From assembly GCF_036541405.1 (NCBI RefSeq), contig NZ_JAZHFS010000005.1, positions 1-64,000 on the forward strand: DNA of 64,000 nucleotides, in the 5' to 3' direction. This DNA comes from Clostridium_AD frigoriphilum (GTDB lineage: Bacteria; Bacillota; Clostridia; Clostridiales; Clostridiaceae). A model generated the notes under the pieces. It had not been told where the DNA came from and made no database searches. It saw only the letters and a list, made by a program, of their open reading frames with translations. The position numbers and the translations under genes are program-made. Shown piece by piece: positions 9,757 through 17,222 of this stretch (within the stretch, counting starts at the first letter, position 1; each line of letters begins with the position of its first letter).

Positions 9757-10284
9757 CTACAACATTCCTTTTTCTTTCAGGCTGCAGTAGCTAAATTCTT
9801 TCCCTATGACAATATGATCGATAATCGGTATGCCAATTATCTTACCTGCCTCAACTAATCGCTTAGTTATACTCACGTCTTCTGATGACGGAGTTGTATC
9901 ACCTGAGGGGTGATTATGTGCAAGAATAACGCTTGCGCTGTTGGATAATATTGCCACTTTGAATACCTCACGTGGATGCACTATTGAAGCATTCAATGAA
10001 CCAATACTTATCGTACTGACTGAGATTGGCTCATTCTTATTATTAAGACAAATTAGTATGAGCTCCTCCCTGTCGCAATTTTCTAAGAATCCTCTAGCAA
10101 GTTCTGCTCCTTCTGAGGGGGAATTAATTCTTCTTCCAGCATATAAAATGCTACTTTCACACACCATCTTTATTGATACTATACTTACTCTTTTAGCAGG
10201 TATCTTCTTTTCTATATCCTCACACACCTTCATTACCAATTGATCCCCTATGTTTTTACCTATGCAATATATTGATTTTCCCAT
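9757..10284 (-). CDS. radC: RadC-like JAB/MPN domain protein
   Basis: A 175-residue protein of the RadC/UPF0758 family. The JAMM metal motif is visible as HNHPSGDTTPSSED (about residues 127-140), with the upstream glutamate-bearing strand. The N-terminal helix-hairpin-helix part of chromosomal RadC is missing, as in the short RadC forms of mobile elements. The founding link to DNA repair is not supported for this family, and its substrate is unknown. The start ATG follows GGGGGAGA and overlaps the upstream gene by 25 bases. It neighbours DUF960 and a Xer recombinase. Confidence 0.85.
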   Translation of the reverse strand: MGKSIYCIGKNIGDQLVMKVCEDIEKKIPAKRVSIVSIKMVCESSILYAGRRINSPSEGAELARGFLENCDREELILICLNNKNEPISVSTISIGSLNASIVHPREVFKVAILSNSASVILAHNHPSGDTTPSSEDVSITKRLVEAGKIIGIPIIDHIVIGKEFSYCSLKEKGML

Positions 10285-10628
10285 GATATTCTCCCCCTTT
10301 TTATGTGTGGTATCATTACATTATTTATTAGATTCTCTATTACTATTTCTACTGAATCCCACGCATAACTGCTAATGTACCATCTGTCTTTACCTTCAAA
10401 TTCAATGGTTACTTCGTATTTACCATCACTTATCTCTGATACGGCAACATATGTATCTTCAATGATTACTCCCTCCACTATAGTTTTGTAGAAGTCCCCT
10501 ATATCACAACCTACAACTGAATCTACTGTATATTCCATTAGGTTCTCTATACCAAACTCCTCTATTGCTTTCTTTGTTCTTACTTCAAGATATTCAAAGT
10601 CCATTGATGATAATAAACTTTTTATCAT
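10260..10628 (-). CDS. Hypothetical protein upstream of radC
   Basis: About 122 residues, acidic, with the pattern of an alpha/beta cytoplasmic protein (KYEVTIEFEGKDRWYISSY). I do not recognise it. The open frame extends upstream to 10673 but that part runs into a terminator hairpin. The ATG at 10628 (MIKSLL) or 10637 (MKTMIK) near GGAGAGG is the likely start; spacing favours 10628. Its end overlaps the radC-like start by 25 bases, indicating coupling. Confidence 0.6.
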   Translation of the reverse strand: MIKSLLSSMDFEYLEVRTKKAIEEFGIENLMEYTVDSVVGCDIGDFYKTIVEGVIIEDTYVAVSEISDGKYEVTIEFEGKDRWYISSYAWDSVEIVIENLINNVMIPHIKRGRISWENQYIA

Positions 10629-10661
10629 TGTTTTCATTCCTCTCCTACTTAATTTTGGGTA

Positions 10662-10704
10662 TAAAAATAGCACCTAGCCTCATTTATTTGAGATTAGATG
10701 CTAT
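10662..10704 (-). terminator. Rho-independent terminator of the 48-residue gene
   Basis: Minus-strand hairpin TAGCATCTAATCTCA / TGAGGCTAGGTGCTA followed by TTTTTATA. It lies downstream of the small membrane protein gene and just upstream of the radC operon. The hairpin at 5980-6020 has nearly the same sequence. Confidence 0.75.
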
Positions 10705-10750
10705 TGTTGATTTCTGTGTTCTAAATGGTCTTATTTACTATCATTCTTTC

Positions 10751-10897
10751 CTACATCCAAAGAGTCCTTGCTACCCATTTTCTAAATACTACACCCACTA
10801 TTCCACCAAAGATTATTCCTGAACCGATACTTGTTCCTGTCATTACTGCTGCTATAGCTCCTACTACTGCACCACCTATTGCCCATTTTACTATCAT
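10751..10897 (-). CDS. Small glycine-rich membrane protein (48 residues)
   Basis: A short gene with an excellent ribosome site (AAAGGAGG, 8 bases before ATG). The product starts MIVKWAIGGAVVGAIAAVM, continues with GTSIGSGIIFGGIVGVVF and ends RKWVARTLWM. The G-xxx-G spacing is that of a glycine-zipper membrane helix pair. Such small proteins can be bacteriocin-like, holin-like or elements of mobile DNA; I cannot choose. It is followed by its own terminator. Confidence 0.65.
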   Translation of the reverse strand: MIVKWAIGGAVVGAIAAVMTGTSIGSGIIFGGIVGVVFRKWVARTLWM

Positions 10898-11051
10898 ATA
10901 TAATTCCTCCTTTTTATGATCCTGTGTGTTCCTAAGTTACTTTCCATTTAATATGAATGTACTAAATTTATAATATACTATTATTTTCTAATTTAAGCCA
11001 TTTATCTTGATACATCCCTAATTGTATCACTTGAGGCAACTGGCATAAGAA

Positions 11052-11084
11052 AATCCCCTACATCTTTTATTGATGTAAGGGATT
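11052..11084 (-). terminator. Terminator of the M28-like surface protein gene
   Basis: AATCCC-TACATC pairs with GATGTA-GGGATT (one mismatch, 7-nt loop), followed on the minus strand by TTTTC, 18 bases after the stop codon. Confidence 0.7.
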
Positions 11085-11101
11085 CCATATTATCTATTAT
11101 A

Positions 11102-13873
11102 CTATTGATAAAACACATACCATTCTTTTAAAATTGTATTAAAGTCTTTTCCTAATTTGCTTTCAAGTACTGACTGCACTGATGGTCTAGGGCTATTATA
11201 AAACTCGTATTGAATCTCTCTGCAAATTTCTTTGCCATATGTCTTCCAAATATAATATTCAACACTAGCCAATTTATCATAATGTGCTTGCCATTGAGCT
11301 GAGGTTGTTAAGTTTTTATTATTATCTGCAGTAAATTCAGACCAATCTAATTTTGAGACATCTGTACCCACTGCTAATTGAGGAACTGTTGCTTTAAAAT
11401 ATGATTTCAAATCCGCATTTATACCTGTAGCAAAAGCGTATACATGGCCGGATATCTCCTGATTATCTGTATCTGAATCACTATCATGGGCCGTTAAAGT
11501 ATGATTTGCTATTACATGATTAAGTTCATGAGCAAATGTACCTACTAAGTCATAATTGCCACCTTGTGTATTTTCAGAATTTCTTACAATACTTAAACTG
11601 TAATCTTTAAAACTTTGATAGCCTCCACTCTTTTCTCCTGTTCCTATTTTATCTGTTCTATTTATAACTAGCGGCCCTTCTTCCCATCCATCAACACAGT
11701 ATACTTTAACTTTTTCTGTTGGCACGATAGTGTTGAAGTTCCACCATAGAGTATTTATAAAAATAGCATCAGCATCTTTTGTCAATTTATCTACTTCTGA
11801 TTGTGGGAAACTATCTTCATAATAAACTTTTGCATATTTTGTTTCAACTACATTAAGAGTTTCATCTATTGAAGCTACATATTCTTTTACTGGCTGTGAT
11901 GGGTCAATTACTACTTGTTTTGGTACTAGATTTGTTATAATATTTATTATATTAGTCTTTACTTTAGCCATTGCATCTATTTGAATGTTGTTATCATTTA
12001 ATGAGTCTAAATTATCTCCATATCTTATAAACATACTAGGTATATTCTTTTTAAAGAACTGATAGTTGTTACCAAAAGGATAATTTACTTCAGATGGCAA
12101 ATCAAATACATATTCTCCTGACTTAGAAACAGCATTATGTAGTGCTGTATAGTTTTTGTCAATTGCATTAAATACTGTAGTATTACTTTCAGGATTACCA
12201 ATGTCATATACATCAATATTTGCAATTACATTGCTGATATCTGAATAGTTATTAACAAAGTATTGAGAACCCTCCATTAATTCAGCTTGACTACCAAATG
12301 CAGCGAATAGTATATTACATTCAGGCTTTGTAGTTGTATAATATTTTGCTAAGTCACATAAATCACCAACAGCCGCCGCATTTGTAGATGCACCGTTAGC
12401 AGTTCTTCCATCTGGTAAAGAACCATATCCATCAAGACTTGCACTAACAACTATAGTTTTAGATTGATCATTTCCTTTAATCATTCCTAAAACATTGTAA
12501 GAGTCTGCACCAGCCGTTTTAGTTAAATCAATATTGCCTTCAACTTTAACACTAGATATATCTCCTATTGAAGCTGAAGATGTGTTTATTTCTAAATAAG
12601 TACTAGAAGCGTCTTTAGATAAATAGAAGACAGGAAAAGATACGCCTTCATATTTTATAGGTTTTTCGAATGTATATATAGGCATATACATATTAGGTAT
12701 AATTAAAACTGATGCCGCTCCTTTAGCTTTAGCAATTACTGCTCTGTCCAATACTCCTAAAGGTTTATTAGGTAATATATCGCCTAGGAATAGAACAGTT
12801 TTACCTGTGACACTTAAGCCTAAGTAATTTTCTTCATAACCATTTCCAACAAATACTGTCTCATTACTATTTATTATACCTGAGCCAGTATTTCCGTGAA
12901 GTTTAAAATCTTTTAGAAAAGTTAATTCTGTACCTTTAATATTTAGAGTTGGTATACTTGCATACTCTGCGATGTTCATACCATACCTTTGTAGATAAGT
13001 ATTATTATCTCCTGATGCAGTTAATCCAAGTGATTGAAATACATTTGATACGTAATTTGCAGATGCAGTATATCCTTCAGTACCTGCTAGTCTACCTTTG
13101 TATTTTGAATTAGCTATTTCTGTAGCAACATTGTAACCAAAAGAACTTGAAGTGATATCAGGAACTGCCCCTATAGAAATTGCGGGAGTTGTTTTATCTT
13201 CTACAGTTAATTTAGTGGTTACATATATTTTGTTTGTATTTACTACTCCATCGACCATTATTAATGTACCTGTGAATATAAATTTCCCTGCTACACTTGT
13301 ATTTCCTATCTTATCCCATGTTACATAAAAATTTTTAGTTGTTCCATTAGATAATGTTGCTAGTACTGTTAATGGTAATGTATAAGCATCACCTGTACGT
13401 TTTGTAATATTAATAGTACTAACAGAGCTAACTGTTAAGTTTGTAACTGCTGGAGTTGTGTAGGTAGTCGTATCCACTGTTTTTGTAGGAACCTTATCAG
13501 TTTCTACTTTAATAGCAGCCACTATTGTAGCAGCATTATTTTTAATGTACGTTTTAATTGCTGTTGGATCTTTAAAATCAACACTCCCTGCTTTAAGTAA
13601 TCTAGAAACTTCTGCTGATTGTGCAGCTGCTTTATCAGATGGATTATAGTACTTTCCATAAGTGTCTTCTTTTAAAAATACATCATTGCCCCCATCTTTC
13701 AAATCTGAAATCAAAGCTTGTATATCATTAGAAGAAGTAACATTATAAATCCTCTTATTTGTAGTGTTTATAATCCCCCCTGTTGCAGCATTCGCTATAC
13801 TAGTGCTAGCTGTCACAATTACTAATACAAAAGAAATGATTGTTATTTTTATATCTTTTATGTATTTCATCAT
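11102..13873 (-). CDS. Surface protein: degenerate M28 domain plus HEXXH domain
   Basis: An exported protein of about 923 residues; the ATG at 13873 follows GGGGG at 4 bases. After the signal peptide (ending ANAATGG) comes the N-terminal module shared with the 1043-residue surface protein (INTTNKxIY ... KTYxxxNAA), a Big_4-like Ig domain (about 155-230), and an M28 aminopeptidase-like fold with an inserted PA-type domain (about 240-660). Expected M28 metal ligands are replaced: AHxD reads ASLD, the GxxDN aspartate reads GASTN, and AEE reads SQA. This part is therefore probably not a peptidase. The C-terminal part (about 670-923) has HELNHVIANH at about 783 and a Glu about 20 residues on (NQEISGH), fitting a gluzincin-type zinc protease. 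Substrate unknown. Confidence 0.75.
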   Translation of the reverse strand: MMKYIKDIKITIISFVLVIVTASTSIANAATGGIINTTNKRIYNVTSSNDIQALISDLKDGGNDVFLKEDTYGKYYNPSDKAAAQSAEVSRLLKAGSVDFKDPTAIKTYIKNNAATIVAAIKVETDKVPTKTVDTTTYTTPAVTNLTVSSVSTINITKRTGDAYTLPLTVLATLSNGTTKNFYVTWDKIGNTSVAGKFIFTGTLIMVDGVVNTNKIYVTTKLTVEDKTTPAISIGAVPDITSSSFGYNVATEIANSKYKGRLAGTEGYTASANYVSNVFQSLGLTASGDNNTYLQRYGMNIAEYASIPTLNIKGTELTFLKDFKLHGNTGSGIINSNETVFVGNGYEENYLGLSVTGKTVLFLGDILPNKPLGVLDRAVIAKAKGAASVLIIPNMYMPIYTFEKPIKYEGVSFPVFYLSKDASSTYLEINTSSASIGDISSVKVEGNIDLTKTAGADSYNVLGMIKGNDQSKTIVVSASLDGYGSLPDGRTANGASTNAAAVGDLCDLAKYYTTTKPECNILFAAFGSQAELMEGSQYFVNNYSDISNVIANIDVYDIGNPESNTTVFNAIDKNYTALHNAVSKSGEYVFDLPSEVNYPFGNNYQFFKKNIPSMFIRYGDNLDSLNDNNIQIDAMAKVKTNIINIITNLVPKQVVIDPSQPVKEYVASIDETLNVVETKYAKVYYEDSFPQSEVDKLTKDADAIFINTLWWNFNTIVPTEKVKVYCVDGWEEGPLVINRTDKIGTGEKSGGYQSFKDYSLSIVRNSENTQGGNYDLVGTFAHELNHVIANHTLTAHDSDSDTDNQEISGHVYAFATGINADLKSYFKATVPQLAVGTDVSKLDWSEFTADNNKNLTTSAQWQAHYDKLASVEYYIWKTYGKEICREIQYEFYNSPRPSVQSVLESKLGKDFNTILKEWYVFYQ

Positions 13874-13970
13874 ATATCCCCCTTTATTTCTATATAATAC
13901 CATCTTTATTCTATCATGATTTTACATTTTATTCTACAATATTTATATATATAGATATTATCTATATACC

Positions 13971-14876
13971 TTAGAGAAGTTCCACAGCATCTCTCTTGTC
14001 TTTACTTGATGTGTTTATATAAAAGTTTGCGGTGGTTTGTATACTTGCATGACCAGCGAGCTTTGCTACTGTAGTCAATTCGACCCCTTTCTTAATTAGT
14101 GTAGTACAAAATGCATGCCTAAATTTATGTGGATAGAGTCTTATATCCAGCCTCTTCTCCAGCTTGTTTAGGATCTTGTTGATAGCATCTCGATCCATTT
14201 TGGCTGCTCTGTTTGTTAGGATTAGGTATTCGCTTTGAGCAAACTTATTGTCTTTTCTTTCTCCATCAAGGTATTCTTTTATTGCTTCTATGGCTTCTCC
14301 CTTAAGAGGAACTTCTCTTCTTTTTCCTCCCTTTCCCCAGGAAATAGTTAGATTCATAGATAGAAGGTCTACATCCTTTAACTTTATATTTACTAGTTCA
14401 GATACACGAACACCTGTATATAGTAGCAGTAGTATAATTAGTCTATCCCTTGATGTTACTTCCTCAGATTGAATATAAAACAGTAGCTTTTCTCCCTCTG
14501 CATCTGTAAATACTTCTACCTCTTTTTCACTTCCTGCAGCTATTTTCAACTTATCCCTGCATAAGTCTACTACTTTCTCCGTTAGATATTTTTCATCTAT
14601 TAGGAATTGATTGAATGATTGCAAGCTATTAATTTTCTTATTAATAGTGTTTATCTCATAGTTATTTTGTACAAGAAAATTTTTATAGGCTGTAACATGG
14701 AATCTTGTTAGTTTACCTGTGAAAATGTTCCCCTTAGATTCTAGCCATTCGACGAAGCTTCTAATGTCACCCACGTAGCTTTCAATAGTTTTAGGTGCTA
14801 GTCCATTCTCAAGTAGTGCTTCATAGAAACTAGATACTAATTTTTCAGATAGTATTTCAGTATTATTATCATTCAT
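13971..14876 (-). CDS. Tyrosine recombinase (XerC/XerD-like)
   Basis: A 301-residue site-specific recombinase with the two-domain layout of phage-integrase family enzymes. The SAM-like core-binding part is about 10-100. The catalytic part shows the first Arg in YTGVRVSELV, the H-x-x-R box in HKFRHAFCT, the next His in LAGHASIQTT and the nucleophile Tyr in ANFYINTSS. All key residues are present, so it is probably active. It starts 2 bases after the preceding small gene and sits in an accessory region with radC and a transposase. It could act as an element integrase or a second Xer protein; no att repeat is recognised. Confidence 0.88.
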   Translation of the reverse strand: MNDNNTEILSEKLVSSFYEALLENGLAPKTIESYVGDIRSFVEWLESKGNIFTGKLTRFHVTAYKNFLVQNNYEINTINKKINSLQSFNQFLIDEKYLTEKVVDLCRDKLKIAAGSEKEVEVFTDAEGEKLLFYIQSEEVTSRDRLIILLLLYTGVRVSELVNIKLKDVDLLSMNLTISWGKGGKRREVPLKGEAIEAIKEYLDGERKDNKFAQSEYLILTNRAAKMDRDAINKILNKLEKRLDIRLYPHKFRHAFCTTLIKKGVELTTVAKLAGHASIQTTANFYINTSSKDKRDAVELL

Positions 14877-14878
14877 GA

Positions 14879-15241
14879 CTATTCATCCATATACTTTAGC
14901 AGTTCTTTAGGAGTTAGACCTTTTGGAATAATGACACTTATACTATAATCGGAACTTAGGATCATAAGGGAATTAGTATATATCTCACCATTGGAGCAGA
15001 TTATTTTATCCACGAATTCTGGTAAAGTACAACCTAAATCTATTTTCTTTCTTATTGTCTCCACATCTTTTTCATCCTCAGCAATTAAAATATAGCCACC
15101 CAGGTCAAGGTATTCATCTCTTGTATGCCCATAGCAATCATTTAGAATTGTTGCTATCTCTACTACTTTGGCTACTACCTCTGCTGGTAGACCACTTAGT
15201 GTTTCTAATTCTGTTTCTGTTTTATGAGCTATTTTAATCAT
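14879..15241 (-). CDS. Hypothetical protein upstream of the recombinase
   Basis: A 120-residue cytoplasmic protein that I cannot assign. It begins MIKIAHKTETELETLSG, has a central DLGGYILIAEDEKDVETI segment and ends PKGLTPKELLKYMDE. The pattern suggests a small alpha/beta domain. The ribosome site is AAAGGAGG. It is co-transcribed with the recombinase gene (2-base gap), which suggests an accessory or regulatory role on the same element. Confidence 0.6.
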   Translation of the reverse strand: MIKIAHKTETELETLSGLPAEVVAKVVEIATILNDCYGHTRDEYLDLGGYILIAEDEKDVETIRKKIDLGCTLPEFVDKIICSNGEIYTNSLMILSSDYSISVIIPKGLTPKELLKYMDE

Positions 15242-15433
15242 ATATATCCTCCTTTGATTTTACTTTTTTATATTCAAAGAAATAATATATGGTTAAATTT
15301 AGCATTGTTACAGGTATAAAAAATGCTTAAAACAGATTTTACTCCATCTTAAGCTTGTATATTTTTACTATATTAACATCTCTACCTACTATATATCCTA
15401 TTTCCATCGTTTTTTATCCCTACTTACATCCTG

Positions 15434-15592
15434 TTATTTTCCAATAGTTAACCATTTAGTCTTATCATCTATTTTTTTTCCTATTATCCTTCCCTTTTCT
15501 CCAAACAAACCACCGATCTTCTCTGCTGCATCTTTTATTACAATGGGACCTATTTTTACAATTACACCTTGAGACATACCTTTTAAAGCCAT
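15434..15592 (-). CDS. Small basic protein (52 residues)
   Basis: A short gene with GGAGG 7 bases before its ATG. The product begins MALKGMSQGVIVKIGPIVIK and ends DDKTKWLTIGK. It is basic and amphipathic with a central GGLFGEKGRIIGKK turn. This resembles small bacteriocin-like or peptide-toxin products, but no family is recognised. It stands alone. Confidence 0.55.
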   Translation of the reverse strand: MALKGMSQGVIVKIGPIVIKDAAEKIGGLFGEKGRIIGKKIDDKTKWLTIGK

Positions 15593-15938
15593 AATAAAAC
15601 CTCCAATGCTATTTTGTTTTTATTTTTCTACATTATTAACTTTTATAGAATAAAATATGCTTATTTCTATTTTTTGTAAAAATACTTTAGTTCTATTATT
15701 TTGTTATTGTACCATTTCACTGCATTATTTAGATTATGCCTTGAAAAATTGATTGTTGAAAGTGGCATAAAATGTTGATATGACTGGAAGGGCGATTTAG
15801 TTAGGAGCAACAGAATACTTTTGCAGTGAACAGAAAAGAAGAGAATCGCCACCGAAATGACAAATCCCTCCTCTTATATTTCATTTTCAGTTCACCACTA
15901 TAGCAAGTATTTAATATTTTCTGTACATAGTAATTGAT
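15593..15938. other. Intergenic region without convincing gene
   Basis: A 61-codon minus-strand frame at 15667-15852 lacks a ribosome site and coding pattern. Plus-strand sequence near 15770-15860 is less AT-rich than its surroundings and could be a decayed mobile-element remnant. Nothing further is supported. Confidence 0.3.
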
Positions 15939-16118
15939 TTAAATCTTTATCGTATCTGAAGCAAAACTCTGCTTTGTAAGCACTTGTACTAAATCTAAAT
16001 CCCTTTTTACATCTGCTATTGTAGTATAGTTCCTATTGCTTTTATATATAAATAAATCTAGTGCTTTTTTTCTTCTTTTTTGCCTTAAATTTATATAATC
16101 TACATCGTTATTTTCCAT
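15939..16118 (-). CDS. Possible small ORF or frameshifted tail of the upstream gene
   Basis: A 59-codon frame with protein-like composition: MENNDVDYINLRQKRRKKAL, then a segment with TTIADVKRDLDLVQVLTKQS. The open frame extends upstream beyond the ATG and overlaps the end of the 184-residue gene in the +1 frame. No good ribosome site precedes the ATG. It may be a separate small gene, or the true C-terminus of the upstream gene after a frameshift. Confidence 0.35.
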   Translation of the reverse strand: MENNDVDYINLRQKRRKKALDLFIYKSNRNYTTIADVKRDLDLVQVLTKQSFASDTIKI

Positions 16119-16152
16119 TATTGCATTGTCTATTTCTTCTGACGAGTTACTG

Positions 16153-16707
16153 TTATTTAGTGTCCATAAGCAATTGTGATTTTACTGCTTGCTCTAATGA
16201 CTCCTTATCACAGTTTAATAATTCCATTAGTTTACTTCCTATGTAACTTTTTATGTTACTCAGTGCGTTTATTTCACCCATTATGGCATCCTTTAAGCTA
16301 TTACTTGAAACAAATTTTATGTTTTTTTGGAGACTCTCTATTTGCTTTTTAATTTCTTTATATTTTTCCATGTTATCGTCTAAAGATTTAAAATCATAAT
16401 CTACTTTGTTTAATAACTGCCCAAATTTATCATTATGTATTTTTATAAGCTTAACTTCTATCTGTTTTAGATTACTACTTTTACTGACTTCCATGTATTT
16501 GTTCATTAATGAAAATATATTCTCTATTTTTGTAATGCTATCTTCTTGATTTATATTATTTTCTAAACTCTGTTTTTCATTTACTTCTTTACAAAAATCA
16601 ATAGTTACTACCTCCTCCTCTTTCATAGTATAGAATTGTGATATATCTATAGTTAAAGTATTATCGTATTGTAATGAATTTGTAGTTGTAAGATATCCTT
16701 GTGCCAT
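16153..16707 (-). CDS. Hypothetical coiled-coil protein
   Basis: A 184-residue cytoplasmic protein without recognised domain. Residues about 60-150 are Lys/Glu/Leu/Ile-rich and likely form coiled coils (KEIKKQIESLQKNIKF). AGGAGG lies 8 bases before the ATG. The reading frame stops at LLMDTK, but a protein-like frame continues in +1 directly after (see 15939-16118). Its position at the edge of the accessory region suggests a phage or mobile-element gene; this is inference only. Confidence 0.5.
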   Translation of the reverse strand: MAQGYLTTTNSLQYDNTLTIDISQFYTMKEEEVVTIDFCKEVNEKQSLENNINQEDSITKIENIFSLMNKYMEVSKSSNLKQIEVKLIKIHNDKFGQLLNKVDYDFKSLDDNMEKYKEIKKQIESLQKNIKFVSSNSLKDAIMGEINALSNIKSYIGSKLMELLNCDKESLEQAVKSQLLMDTK

Positions 16708-17222
16708 ATAATATTTCCTCCTAGTGTAGATAGTTTTTATACTTATTATATCATTATTTATATCATTAATAGATACTGTTTATTATTTGTTTGGTTCCTT
16801 GAAATTAGAATATATGGTATGGTTCATGGAAATGTAATTGTAGAAGTATTGTTTAGTGAATTATTTTTATAATTAAGCAAATCATAAAATAACATAAGTC
16901 ATCATACCTAACTAAATAGATATAATGACTCATATTATTTAAAACATTAAATTTATATCCACAATATGTTTTGTGGTGTAGTCAGCGATGAGATCTGACT
17001 TTACTTAAGTTGTAACTGAAATGATTTTAAGTCGATGAGATATATTTTTATGAAATGTTATTCTCTAAAATTAGGATTAATTAATTTGAGAAGAGCAGTT
17101 CTAAAACTGCTCTTCTCTCATATTTGTTTTGATTGCTTAGTTGCCTTTACCAGCTCACCGTTTGCCTCTGAAAATTTTTACACTGGGGCATAGGAGATGA
17201 CTGAAAGTAGGCTCCTTGCCAC
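16708..17222. other. Intergenic region downstream of the 1043-residue gene
   Basis: No protein gene seen. It holds a strong 13-bp hairpin at 17088-17117 and, between that and the upstream stop codon, an unusually GC-rich stretch (17130-17222) that I cannot explain. Confidence 0.35.
17088..17117. terminator. Strong 13-bp hairpin
   Basis: GAGAAGAGCAGTT and its exact complement with a 4-nt loop. It probably ends transcription from the large repeat-protein gene on the minus strand, though T-tracts are weak on both sides. Confidence 0.6.

Noticed and set aside
10725..10919. Plus-strand 64-codon ORF
   Set aside because: The opposite strand encodes a 48-residue glycine-zipper protein with a perfect ribosome site; the plus frame is its shadow.
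15667..15852. Minus-strand 61-codon ORF
   Set aside because: No ribosome site, no recognisable pattern, and composition unlike a soluble or membrane protein of this genome.
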